Positions 57,288 to 64,000 of a stretch of 64,000 nt of DNA are shown in pieces; the first letter of the stretch is position 1; each line of letters begins with the position of its first letter. The position numbers and the translations under genes were made by a program. The notes under the pieces were generated by a model. That model worked only from the letters and a program-made list of their open reading frames with translations, had not been told where the DNA came from and ran no database searches. This DNA comes from Hymenobacter perfusus (GTDB lineage Bacteria > Bacteroidota > Bacteroidia > Cytophagales > Hymenobacteraceae). The stretch covers positions 1 through 64,000 of the forward strand of contig NZ_RWIU01000012.1 in the NCBI RefSeq assembly GCF_003944765.1. The letters are read 5' to 3'.

Positions 57288-57329
57288 GATTTATCATTTT
57301 ATAAACGGGCGTTTGTAAAATGATAAATC
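57288..57329. other. res-like palindrome upstream of the resolvase
   Basis: GATTTATCATTTTATAAACG, a GG centre and CGTTTGTAAAATGATAAATC: 20-bp arms with one mismatch. It ends 17 bp before the resolvase ATG. Probable resolvase binding and crossover site, also serving as its operator. Confidence 0.78.
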
Positions 57330-57346
57330 GGTGATAATTTGCTGCC

Positions 57347-58033
57347 ATGAAGCAGTACGTTGCTTATTACCGAGTCAGCACCACCAAACAAGGCATCTCC
57401 GGGTTAGGACTGGAAGCCCAGCAGTATGCAGTGGCCCAGTATGCCCGTGCCCCGGCGCAAGTGCTGGATCATTACACAGAGGTGGAGAGTGGCAAGAAAA
57501 ATCAACGGCCGCAGCTGCTGACCGCTATTGCACACGCTCGTCGGGCTAATGCTACCCTGCTCATCGCCAAACTTGATCGTCTTTCACGTAACGCCGGCTT
57601 CATCTTTGCCCTCCGCGACTCGGGTGTGGATTTCGTCTGCTGCGATATGCCCGACGCCAACACACTGACCGTAGGCATTTTTGCTGTCCTGGCCCAGCAC
57701 GAGCGGGAGCTGATCAGCAAACGGACCAAAGAGGCACTGGCTGCTCTTAAAGCCCGAGGGGTAGCGCTTGGAATGCCCGTTAACCTGACAGTTGATGCCA
57801 TTCGGTACGGTCAGGCGGTGCGTCAGCAGAACGCCCGGGAGAATAAGGAAAATCGGCAGGCGACTAGGTTGGCCGTTTTACTCCGCCAACAGGGGCATAC
57901 ACTACAACAGATCGCTCAGGAATTAACGAATGGGGACTACCGCACACGCCGGGGTAAAGAATTCAGTGCAACTGCGGTGAGACGACTACTGAGTCGTTGG
58001 ACTGCTGTTGCGGATGAGAGTGTGTCAGGATAG
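57347..58033 (+). CDS. serine recombinase (resolvase family)
   Basis: 228 aa. Catalytic domain about 1-140 with YYRVSTTKQG (nucleophile Ser 11), LLIAKLDRLSRNAGFI and ERELISKRTKEALAALKARG. A C-terminal HTH-like region follows (LLRQQGHTLQQIAQELTNGD, and RRGKEFSATAVRRLLSRW). It probably resolves plasmid multimers at the adjacent palindrome, or inverts DNA. Confidence 0.92.
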   Translation: MKQYVAYYRVSTTKQGISGLGLEAQQYAVAQYARAPAQVLDHYTEVESGKKNQRPQLLTAIAHARRANATLLIAKLDRLSRNAGFIFALRDSGVDFVCCDMPDANTLTVGIFAVLAQHERELISKRTKEALAALKARGVALGMPVNLTVDAIRYGQAVRQQNARENKENRQATRLAVLLRQQGHTLQQIAQELTNGDYRTRRGKEFSATAVRRLLSRWTAVADESVSG

Positions 58034-58252
58034 AAAAGTCTGATGGTTTTTCTTCTCAGCAACGGGATCAAGTTCATCAGCTTGGAAAAACATCAACAAC
58101 TTGGAGTATTGAAAGACCTATATCAGCCCCCGAATCTATTACTTATGCTATTTTTTTTAGTCTTACTAAATAATGAATTTTTTACACCGATAAACACCTT
58201 ATATTTAACTCTATGATGAAATAGTTTCCATTCACCTTTTACCCTACTCAGT

Positions 58253-58381
58253 ATGTCGATCAAACCTGGCCCCAAACCCAACAAGGAAGATGGTACCCCT
58301 GATAGAAGAAGAAGAGTTACCCCGGAATATCAACCAAAGCACCCGGATCTGAAGCCGCATAAACATCAGCCAGGTAAGTAA
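58253..58381 (+). CDS. small basic hypothetical protein
   Basis: 42 aa: MSIKPGPKPNKEDGTPDRRR continuing to KPHKHQPGK. Rich in Lys, Pro and Arg, probably disordered. A hairpin follows at 58417-58456. The function is unknown; translation is plausible but not proven. Confidence 0.5.
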   Translation: MSIKPGPKPNKEDGTPDRRRRVTPEYQPKHPDLKPHKHQPGK

Positions 58382-58416
58382 GTAATTCACAGCTTGTAGC
58401 TTTGGCGCATCCCTTA

Positions 58417-58456
58417 AGCCCCACACACCAACTGTCGAGGATTGGTATGTGGGGCT
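58417..58456. terminator. hairpin after the small basic gene
   Basis: AGCCCCACACACCAA (58417-58431) pairs with TTGGTATGTGGGGCT (58442-58456), 14 of 15 positions. The following T-rich tract is weak. Confidence 0.55.
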
Positions 58457-58567
58457 CTTGTCTTGGATTGCTCCTGAGCTTAATGAGTCAGGCTACCGTA
58501 TGCGCCGCGGTAATATGTCCGTGCAGTGCTTACTTAAGCGCGTGGTCAGCTGTTTACCTTTGCCTTC

Positions 58568-59155
58568 ATGGGACATTATACCGACGCCCCCGAGGATAAC
58601 CTGCTGGGGATAACTAACAAAGACGCCCTCAATGAACAGGAAGCATTGGGCGTGACCACGGTGGAGCGCTACTTGCTGGAAGAGTTGGATTACCCGGTTG
58701 AACTCTCGGTGTTCCTGCTACAGGACCTGCACCGGCGCGCCTTCGGCCATATCTACGACTGGGCCGGGCAATGGCGCACACAGGTGCCCAACGTCGGGGC
58801 TTACCTGCCGCCAGCAGCCCAGCGGGTTCCTCAGTTGCTCTACGAGTTCATCGACGAACTGCGCCACCGCCAGCTGCTGTTAGGCCATGAACCCACGCAG
58901 GATGAGGTAGCCGGCCTTTTGGCTTATGCGCACCATCGTCTGGTGGCCATTCATCCCTTCACCAACGGCAACGGCCGTACTGCCCGCCTGTTCACCAACC
59001 TGCTGGCCTATTCCTATGGCTACGAAGAGGTAGTTCTATACCAGCGGGAGCAAGGCAATGCCCGCACTCGATACTTACACGCGATTCGACAGGCGGATAA
59101 TTACGACCTGACTTCGCTTCAACAGTTGATCAGCGGCCAGTTGCGGCCCCTGTAG
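58568..59155 (+). CDS. fic: Fic/DOC family protein (probable AMPylase toxin)
   Basis: 195 aa with a complete Fic motif HPFTNGNGRTAR at residues 129-140. The upstream flap VPNVGAYLPP (77-86) and DWAGQWRT fit mobile-mystery-B/Fic proteins of about 195-200 residues. Fic enzymes transfer AMP from ATP to Tyr, Thr or Ser of a target. No inhibitory (S/T)xxxE(G/N) helix occurs in the protein itself, so inhibition must come in trans; a candidate is encoded antisense at the 3' end. Confidence 0.92.
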   Translation: MGHYTDAPEDNLLGITNKDALNEQEALGVTTVERYLLEELDYPVELSVFLLQDLHRRAFGHIYDWAGQWRTQVPNVGAYLPPAAQRVPQLLYEFIDELRHRQLLLGHEPTQDEVAGLLAYAHHRLVAIHPFTNGNGRTARLFTNLLAYSYGYEEVVLYQREQGNARTRYLHAIRQADNYDLTSLQQLISGQLRPL

Positions 59156-59309
59156 CAGGAGTAAGACGGGTCTGCTCGTAAAGTGCTTCCAGACGCTCAA
59201 TCGACACGGTCTGCTCTTCAAGGGCCATAGAGGCGTATACGGACCGCACTACCATGGCTTTCACCACGGCGGGATCCTGAAGTTGACGGTAACGCTCACG
59301 CAGTTTCAT
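59130..59309 (-). CDS. candidate Fic antitoxin
   Basis: 59 aa: MKLRERYRQLQDPAVVKAMV, then VRSVYASMALEEQTVSIERL. SMALEE fits the Fic inhibitory helix pattern (S/T)xxxE(G/N) except for the last residue, in the family-typical context of a small helical protein. Its last 26 bp overlap the fic gene in antisense, a convergent arrangement. Toxin and antitoxin genes usually lie in tandem, so this is inferred from motif and position. Confidence 0.6.
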   Translation of the reverse strand: MKLRERYRQLQDPAVVKAMVVRSVYASMALEEQTVSIERLEALYEQTRLTPATGAATGR

Positions 59310-59431
59310 GCTCGAAAGTAAAGTATTACTTTATTTCTACCGGCGGAAGTAGCAGAAAGTTCCTAGGTTTGCCTCGCTCCTCCGGCTTACAGGTGTGTGG
59401 GCCGGAGCAGTAGAGCGGCACCTATTGTAAC

Positions 59432-59465
59432 AACAGCCCCCACCCGCACGCGAGTGGGGCTGTTT
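59432..59465. terminator. rho-independent terminator
   Basis: AACAGCCCCCAC and GTGGGGCTGTTT form an 11-bp stem with one bulged C, followed by TTTG. Probably terminates the plus-strand Fic transcript. Confidence 0.65.
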
Positions 59466-59564
59466 GTATGTGCTGGCATACTACCAGATTAGCAACCCGA
59501 AACACGAAGTATAGGCTCTGATTCGGAAGATACCTGCTTCAGTCGAGGGTTCACTTATAAAACC

Positions 59565-61181
59565 GTGGCTGTTGCAGAACTCGGGTTACCTAGTTGCCCT
59601 GGCCCGGAAGCGCGGTGCCGAAACCCACATGGCCGCTGCGAAACGGCTCTTTCGCCGCTGATTGCTCCTTTTAGCGGCTACAAGCGGCTGTGGCAGGGCC
59701 ATGGCGGCGCTCACTTGGAACTGCGGCTGGCACTTGAGCAGCTTTTTCAGGTTGTAGGCGACGGCCGTAAGCAGCATGGTTTTGTGGGCCCCAGCGTGGC
59801 CCCTGACGTTCATTCGCCGCAGGCCGTAGTGATGAATCAGGTTGCCGAAGACGGGCTCCACGGTGCTTTGGCGGACCCAGCGTATGCGTTGGCTCCGCCG
59901 GCTCTGCTGGCGCTGCCAGGCCCGGCTCTACAGGGCGTCGTAAATCGTGCGGGTGAGTTGCTTGCGCTTAGCCCCGGGCACGCAGGTGGGCTTCAAGGGG
60001 CACTGCTAGTAGTCTTGACAGGTGGCCCAGTAGATTGTAAGCCACTGGCCGTCGGTGGTGGTGTCGTACTTGCGAAAGGGCAGCACCTTGCCCGCCCGAC
60101 AGTGGTAGACGTCTTGCGGAGCGTTGTAGGTAAAGCCCTCGATTTCGGCCTTATACTGGCAAAAGACCGGTACTCAGGCCGTCACCGTGTGCTCTTCGAG
60201 CAGAGCATAGTTCGAACCGTTGGCGTAGCCCGCATCAGCCAACAGGTCGCGTAAGCACAACTCGTTAGCGCCCAAGCGCCCCTGCAGCCCGATGAGCAAG
60301 CGGGGCAAATGCAAGCTATCGCGGCTGTCGGCAAAATCTGCCTGCACGTGGCTGATGACGCCGCAGGCCGTGTCCACAGCCAGGCTGCAGAGGTAGTTGA
60401 GGTCCCGGTCCTTGCCGGGCTTGATGGAAATGCGCGCGTCGGGATCGGTGGGGCTATACTGCGTCTTGTTGCTGAGCAAACGCGCTTTTTCGTGCTGCGC
60501 GCCCAGGGCCCAGGTTCGGCCCGACGTTTGGCTTGCCAGGCGGCTTCGCGGCGCAAGTGATGTGCGGGCGCCGTGATAAGGGGCGGCGCCGACGGTGCCC
60601 GACGTGGCGGGCCTGCGCCGGCCCGGTATGGTGCTTGGGGCTGCTGTGCCTGCTTTTCGGCCAGGCTATCCAGCGAGGCGTTGGCCTTGACGGGGGCCGA
60701 ATCGACGGCCGGCGTGTCGCCCGCTACTAGGCCCCGGGCCACGCACTGGGCAACGACGTGGTCGAACAGACGCTCGAAGACAGCGGCCGGAAACAGCGGC
60801 CGCGTATGGCTCACGGCCGAGTGCCAAGGCAATTGCTCGTCTAACCAATAGCCCAGAAACCAGAGGATGTCCAGCCGCAGGGCGCAGCCCACGACCAGGC
60901 GGCGGTCGCTGACCAGGTTTTCAAGCCGGTCCACCAGCACGAGCTTAAAGAACACGACCGGGTCGAGCGAGGGCTGCCCGGTGTGGCTGTAAAGTGCCTG
61001 CATTTCCGAGTAGAGAAACGACCAGTCGACGAGCTCGGCCAGCCGGCGGCAGAGATTATGGGGCGGTACCCGCTCGCTAAGCCAAAAGCGGACCACCTCT
61101 TTATCAAGAAATCATTTCTTGCCTTGCATCTTCCCGCTACGAATTCAGGACCTTGCCGGCTAGCACTTCTGCAACAGCCAC
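59565..61181 (-). mobile_element. IS1182-like insertion sequence, decayed
   Basis: 1617 bp with terminal repeats GTGGCTGTTGCAGAA and TTCTGCAACAGCCAC. Flanks AACC and GACC. It encodes a broken transposase on the minus strand. The termini are shared with the two MITEs in the cassette array. Confidence 0.88.
59586..61105 (-). pseudogene. IS1182-type transposase pseudogene
   Basis: Pieces of one transposase in different frames: 61096-60480 (LCRRLAELVDWSFLYSEMQA, a DUF772-type start; TRPLFPAAVFERLFDHVVAQ), 60479-60174 (KDRDLNYLCSLAVDTACGVI, LLADAGYANGSNYALLEEH), and 59861-59586 (EPVFGNLIHHYGLRRMNVRG, the C-terminal catalytic Glu helix). At least one frameshift near 60480, a stop at 60174-60176 and another near 60008 interrupt it. 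Confidence 0.88.
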
Positions 61182-61293
61182 GACCATTTTATTGAACAAA
61201 TAGCACCAATAGCCAATGTTCTATGGACACTGATGGACATCCCTCTTAAAGGTGAATCAGCACTCGAAACACTGCATTGATCGGATGCACGTG

Positions 61294-61331
61294 TCCTATC
61301 TATTAAACTGAATCACAACGGGTGCCAGAAC
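61294..61331 (-). repeat. possible degenerate cassette repeat
   Basis: CCTATCTATTAAACTGAATC, ACAACGGGTGCCAGAAC recalls TTAAACTGAATTGCC plus ACCG...GAAC. Weak. Confidence 0.3.
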
Positions 61332-61561
61332 TCAGTTGCGTAGCCAATGGCAACCACGGTACCCGGTCCGCTCACCCGTCCGAAGAGTACTTGCCAATCA
61401 AAAGAAAGCACAGAGGGTGTGCTAATCTTAGTACTTTATTGCGACCTTCACCCTGCTTTGCGACGGGTGTTGTCTGTGGATAAGCGATCTGTAGCTGTAC
61501 TGCAAGCCGGTCATATTACCTTTTTTCCTTTCCTATCGAATAACGTTTATTCCTGCTGTTC

Positions 61562-61765
61562 ATGGTATCTCGTATTGCAACCGGGTTGTTCGCCCGGTTT
61601 GCCCGGCGGGTGTGTGCCCCCCACTGGGGAGTGCTTGGCCACCTGGCCTTAGGTATAGCCGCGCTGCCCGCGCTCGCACAATCCACCCCGCCCGCGCCCA
61701 CTGCCGGTGACCTGCTGCCGGCGTCTTTGGGGACCTCTCAGAAAACGGAAAATATAGCACGCTAA
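61562..61765 (+). CDS. solitary cassette gene: small secreted protein
   Basis: 67 aa. A twin-arginine or Sec-like signal (FARRVCAPHWGVLGHLALGI, cleavage after ALAQ) precedes a short Pro/Thr-rich mature part (STPPAPTAGDLLPASLG). No recognised family. The stop codon directly precedes a repeat copy, as in the main array. The 61197-61561 stretch upstream holds no other convincing gene. Confidence 0.5.
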   Translation: MVSRIATGLFARFARRVCAPHWGVLGHLALGIAALPALAQSTPPAPTAGDLLPASLGTSQKTENIAR

Positions 61766-61788
61766 GGGAATTCACCCTTTTCGTGAAC
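61761..61788 (-). repeat. solitary cassette repeat (short class)
   Basis: GCTAAGGGAATTCACC then CTTTTCGTGAAC aligns with copy 14 of the array (GCTCGTTTCGCCGAATCACC, GTTTCCGTGAAC). Confidence 0.65.
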
Positions 61789-61803
61789 GCGATACGATGA
61801 ATT

Positions 61804-62920
61804 GAGGTGGTCTAGTTTAGCCGGACAGAATTAGGACGCATCTTCCTTCTGTTATGACCGCAAAAAAGAGCGGGTCGTCGCCCGATAAACGACGCAAATA
61901 CGACGAGGCCTTCGAGGCTGAAGCCTTGCGCCTGGCCCGCGAAAGCCGCAGCACCCAGGCCGCGGCCCAGCAGTTGGGCACCAGTCCGAAGTTACTCTAT
62001 CGCTAGCAACAGGCGCTGGTGGTGGCCGAGGTGGGCAGCCTGGAAGTGGCCCGCGACCCGGAGGTGCGCGTCCAGCGCGTACTACGCTTGGTGCCGGCGG
62101 CAGGACCAATCCGTGTCCGAGCCGGTCTAGCAAGCAGCCGTGCGCCACGCGTTTGCGCGACACAGCCAGCGCTACGGCACGCGCCGGCTACGGGCCGAGG
62201 TGCAGGCAGAAGGCCACTGCATGGGCCGTTGGCGCATCCGCCGGGTGCTGAAAGTACACGGCCAGCGCCCAGCAGCCGCGCTCGTTCGTGCCCCGCATCA
62301 CCGATTCGGACCCGGCCGTGCGGGCCGCCCCCAACCGTTTGTTGGGCCAACCGGTCCCCACCGCCCCCAACCGTTTGTTGGGCCAACCGGTCCCCACCGC
62401 CCCCAACCGGGTCTGGGTGGGCGACATCACGTACTTGCCCCGCCAAGGCGGCGGCTGGCTCTACCTAGCCGTGTGGCTCGACCGCTGCTCGCGTAAAATT
62501 GTGGGCTGGGATGTGCGCGAGACCATGCCCGAAGGCCTAGTCAGCGAGGCCCTGCGCCGCGCCCTGACGGTGCGCCGGCCGCCGGTTGGGCTCGTGGTGC
62601 ACTCCGGCCAAGGCCGCCAGTACACTGCCACCCGCTTTAAAGACCTGGTCGCTAAACTCGGCGCGCTGCAAAGCATGAGCCGGCGGGGCAACTGCTACGA
62701 CAACGCCCACGTTGAATCGTTTTGGAGCCGCTTCAAAGCCGAACTGCTCGACGGCGGAAGCTTCCCTGGACTAGAAGAGGCCAAGCTCGAAATCAGCCAC
62801 CACATCGCCTATTACGACGCCGAACGACGCCATTCCGCCCTCGGCTACCTGTAGCCCAATCACTTCGAAACTCAATTCAAAACAACGTCCCAACTCTGTC
62901 CGGCTTAGCTAGACCACCTC
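61804..62920 (+). mobile_element. IS3-family insertion sequence, decayed
   Basis: Ends GAGGTGGTCTAGTTTAGCCG and CGGCTTAGCTAGACCACCTC are inverted repeats that continue inward (GACAGAATTAGGACG against CGTCCCAACTCTGTC). AATT on both sides may be a 4-bp duplication, but AATT is self-complementary so the exact end is ambiguous. Confidence 0.88.
61854..62854 (+). pseudogene. IS3-family transposase orfA/orfB pseudogene
   Basis: OrfA (SPDKRRKYDEAFEAEALRLA) stops at TAG 62004-62006 after 50 residues, where TGG (Trp) is likely ancestral. OrfB begins near 62130 (HAFARHSQRYGTRRLRAEVQ), changes frame near 62285 and continues to 62854 with VWVGDITYLP (first Asp) and NCYDNAHVESFWSRFKAE (Glu). The usual HSDxGxQY reads HSGQGRQY, so the second catalytic Asp is lost. 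A 36-bp tandem duplication (APNRLLGQPVPT twice) precedes the first Asp. Confidence 0.9.
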
Positions 62921-63169
62921 AATTTCAGTACAAGACAAACAGTTCAATCTCTTTTGGCGCATTCCCTAGTACGCTCCTGTCACAGCATTGTCTTCTCAAA
63001 ACCCGCGTGTCAGTAGCCCTCACCCTACACCTCCCAGCCTGCCCAGGCAGCGGTGAAGATAGCTCCGCCCACATCAAATCAGTCAGTAACATGCGATACC
63101 CAAGGTAGCATTCTAATTGAGAACACCTCCCACTATTCCTGATTTAAGACCAGCATCGATGATTATCTC

Positions 63170-64000
63170 TTACCCGCCCTGCAGACCCAGCACTATTCGC
63201 TGCGCCACCACTGGGTCGGCGAGGTAGCCTTCGATACCGTGGCGGTTCTCAGTAAAGTTGAGCACATCACCTTTATTCTCGATGGGGGGCGTGACGTTGA
63301 AACGCTCCTCATCCAAAGGCACGAGCGCAACCACGTCCCGGTCATCGTAAGCGTTGAACCATTGCCCAATGCAGGGCGGGGACACCAGCGGCGTGGCCAG
63401 CTGCTGCTTGATAGCCCGAATACCCAGCGGCGAGCCCACGGTTACCAGTTGCGGGTACCGGGGCGTGGCCAGACGGGTTCGCAGCACATTGTACGCCACC
63501 ACGCTGCCGAGCGAATGAGCCACGACCACGCACGGGTCATCGCCCAGCGCGGCGGCAATCACTTGGTCTATCTGGGCCCGTACGCCGGCGTACGTCAGGT
63601 AAACGTGTACATCCCGCGTAAACGCTTCGATTAATCGGCTGTTGAGGCCCGGGATGTGGTCGAGCCCTCGGACGATGGCCTGCACCCATTCCCAGTTGGC
63701 CGGGCCTTTTTGAATGGGCAGGTTGCCGGCTTCCAAGCGGATATCAGAATCCCGCAGCCCGGCACGGGCCGCAATTTCCATGAGGATTTCGCCCTGAAGT
63801 GCCTCGTTGGGCGTAGGCATGGCGCCCTTGGCCCGCAGCTCGCGCCCCAGAGGGGTTCCCACCTGCGCAACCAGGCTGGCCAGCAAATCGCCGTAGTAGG
63901 GAAACTCCACAACGGTATCCGCCGGCAATTGCACTTGGCCCCGGTCACAGCCGCGGCGGAGCGCCGCCAGCCAGGCCTGCTTGAGCTGCTCGGGTTGCTG
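63170..64000 (-). CDS. alpha/beta hydrolase, 5'-truncated by window edge
   Basis: At least 276 residues; the frame is open to base 64000 (QQPEQLKQAWLAALRRGCD), so the start lies outside the window. The family-typical VEFPYYGDLLASLVAQ and the nucleophile elbow VVVAHSLGSVVAYNVL (GxSxG variant AHSLGS) are visible, with NAYDDRDVVALVPLDE (Asp) and FTENRHGIEGYLADP (His) completing a triad. Cytosolic esterase or lipase-like enzymes of this type occur in many bacteria; the substrate is unknown. Confidence 0.88.
   Translation of the reverse strand, partial: QQPEQLKQAWLAALRRGCDRGQVQLPADTVVEFPYYGDLLASLVAQVGTPLGRELRAKGAMPTPNEALQGEILMEIAARAGLRDSDIRLEAGNLPIQKGPANWEWVQAIVRGLDHIPGLNSRLIEAFTRDVHVYLTYAGVRAQIDQVIAAALGDDPCVVVAHSLGSVVAYNVLRTRLATPRYPQLVTVGSPLGIRAIKQQLATPLVSPPCIGQWFNAYDDRDVVALVPLDEERFNVTPPIENKGDVLNFTENRHGIEGYLADPVVAQRIVLGLQGG

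Larger units (their letters stand above)
59549..61196. repeat. cassette-repeat fragments flanking the IS1182-like element
   Basis: GTTCACTTATAAAACC (59549-59564) and GACCATTTTATTGAAC (61182-61197) match the outer block of the array repeats. The element at 59565-61181 separates them. Confidence 0.55.

Noticed and set aside
59565..60254. Plus-strand frame of 229 aa in the IS1182-like element
   Set aside because: Antisense of the broken transposase, whose pieces on the minus strand match the family.
1..64000. rRNA or tRNA genes
   Set aside because: No cloverleaf-like or rRNA-like stretch was recognised by eye; a tRNAscan run would settle this.

Overview
The window looks like part of a large plasmid, or a plasmid-derived region, from a Hymenobacter-like member of the Bacteroidota. 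It is G+C-rich, its proteins carry Bacteroidota-style lipoprotein and Tat signals, and the right third holds a Rep_3-type initiator with iterons, a ParA/ParB-type partition locus, a small serine resolvase and a Fic toxin-antitoxin pair. The taxon is inferred from protein style only. No rRNA or tRNA genes were seen.

1-25 kb: an oxidoreductase and detoxification island. It holds four aldo/keto reductases, an AraC-family activator, a PaoABC-like periplasmic aldehyde oxidase operon, an IorAB-like molybdenum hydroxylase with a di-haem cytochrome c, a PQQ-type sugar dehydrogenase, a carboxylesterase, cupins, carboxymuconolactone-decarboxylase-like proteins, a flavodoxin and NAD(P)-dependent reductases. 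Five copies of a bipartite motif (two TCAAAC half-sites 21 bp apart) lie upstream of several of these genes. They suggest one AraC-controlled regulon. A second AraC gene at the right edge has lost its DNA-binding domain.

25.4-44.4 kb: the most unusual part. About 35 small, mostly unrelated genes (secreted proteins, lipoproteins, membrane proteins, DUFs, immunity-like proteins) sit one by one between about 34 copies of an imperfect 25-55 bp repeat. It resembles an integron cassette array, but the repeats lack canonical attC core sites, gene orientation is free, and repeat polarity flips once at 34.4-35.05 kb. A 149-150 bp MITE and a related IS1182-like element are inserted at the same GGTC/GACC position of the repeat. 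A solitary similar cassette lies at 61.2-61.8 kb.

45.9-53 kb: a MITE-like inverted repeat, two small HTH regulators, and a Tn554 TnpA/TnpB-like pair of tyrosine recombinases. The large recombinase gene contains a 46-bp perfect palindrome. A 16-bp palindromic operator occurs upstream of the first regulator and again upstream of an unknown gene beyond the recombinases. These recombinases are the only candidates in the window for moving the cassettes, but the link is inferred. An unknown helical protein and degenerate sequence follow.

53.8-64 kb: plasmid maintenance. ACACCT-type repeats precede parA-parB, with a 23-bp inverted repeat after them. Then come rep, an iteron origin, a resolvase with a palindromic res-like site, and a Fic toxin facing a 59-aa antitoxin. 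Two decayed insertion sequences (IS1182-like and IS3-like) and a truncated alpha/beta hydrolase gene complete the window.
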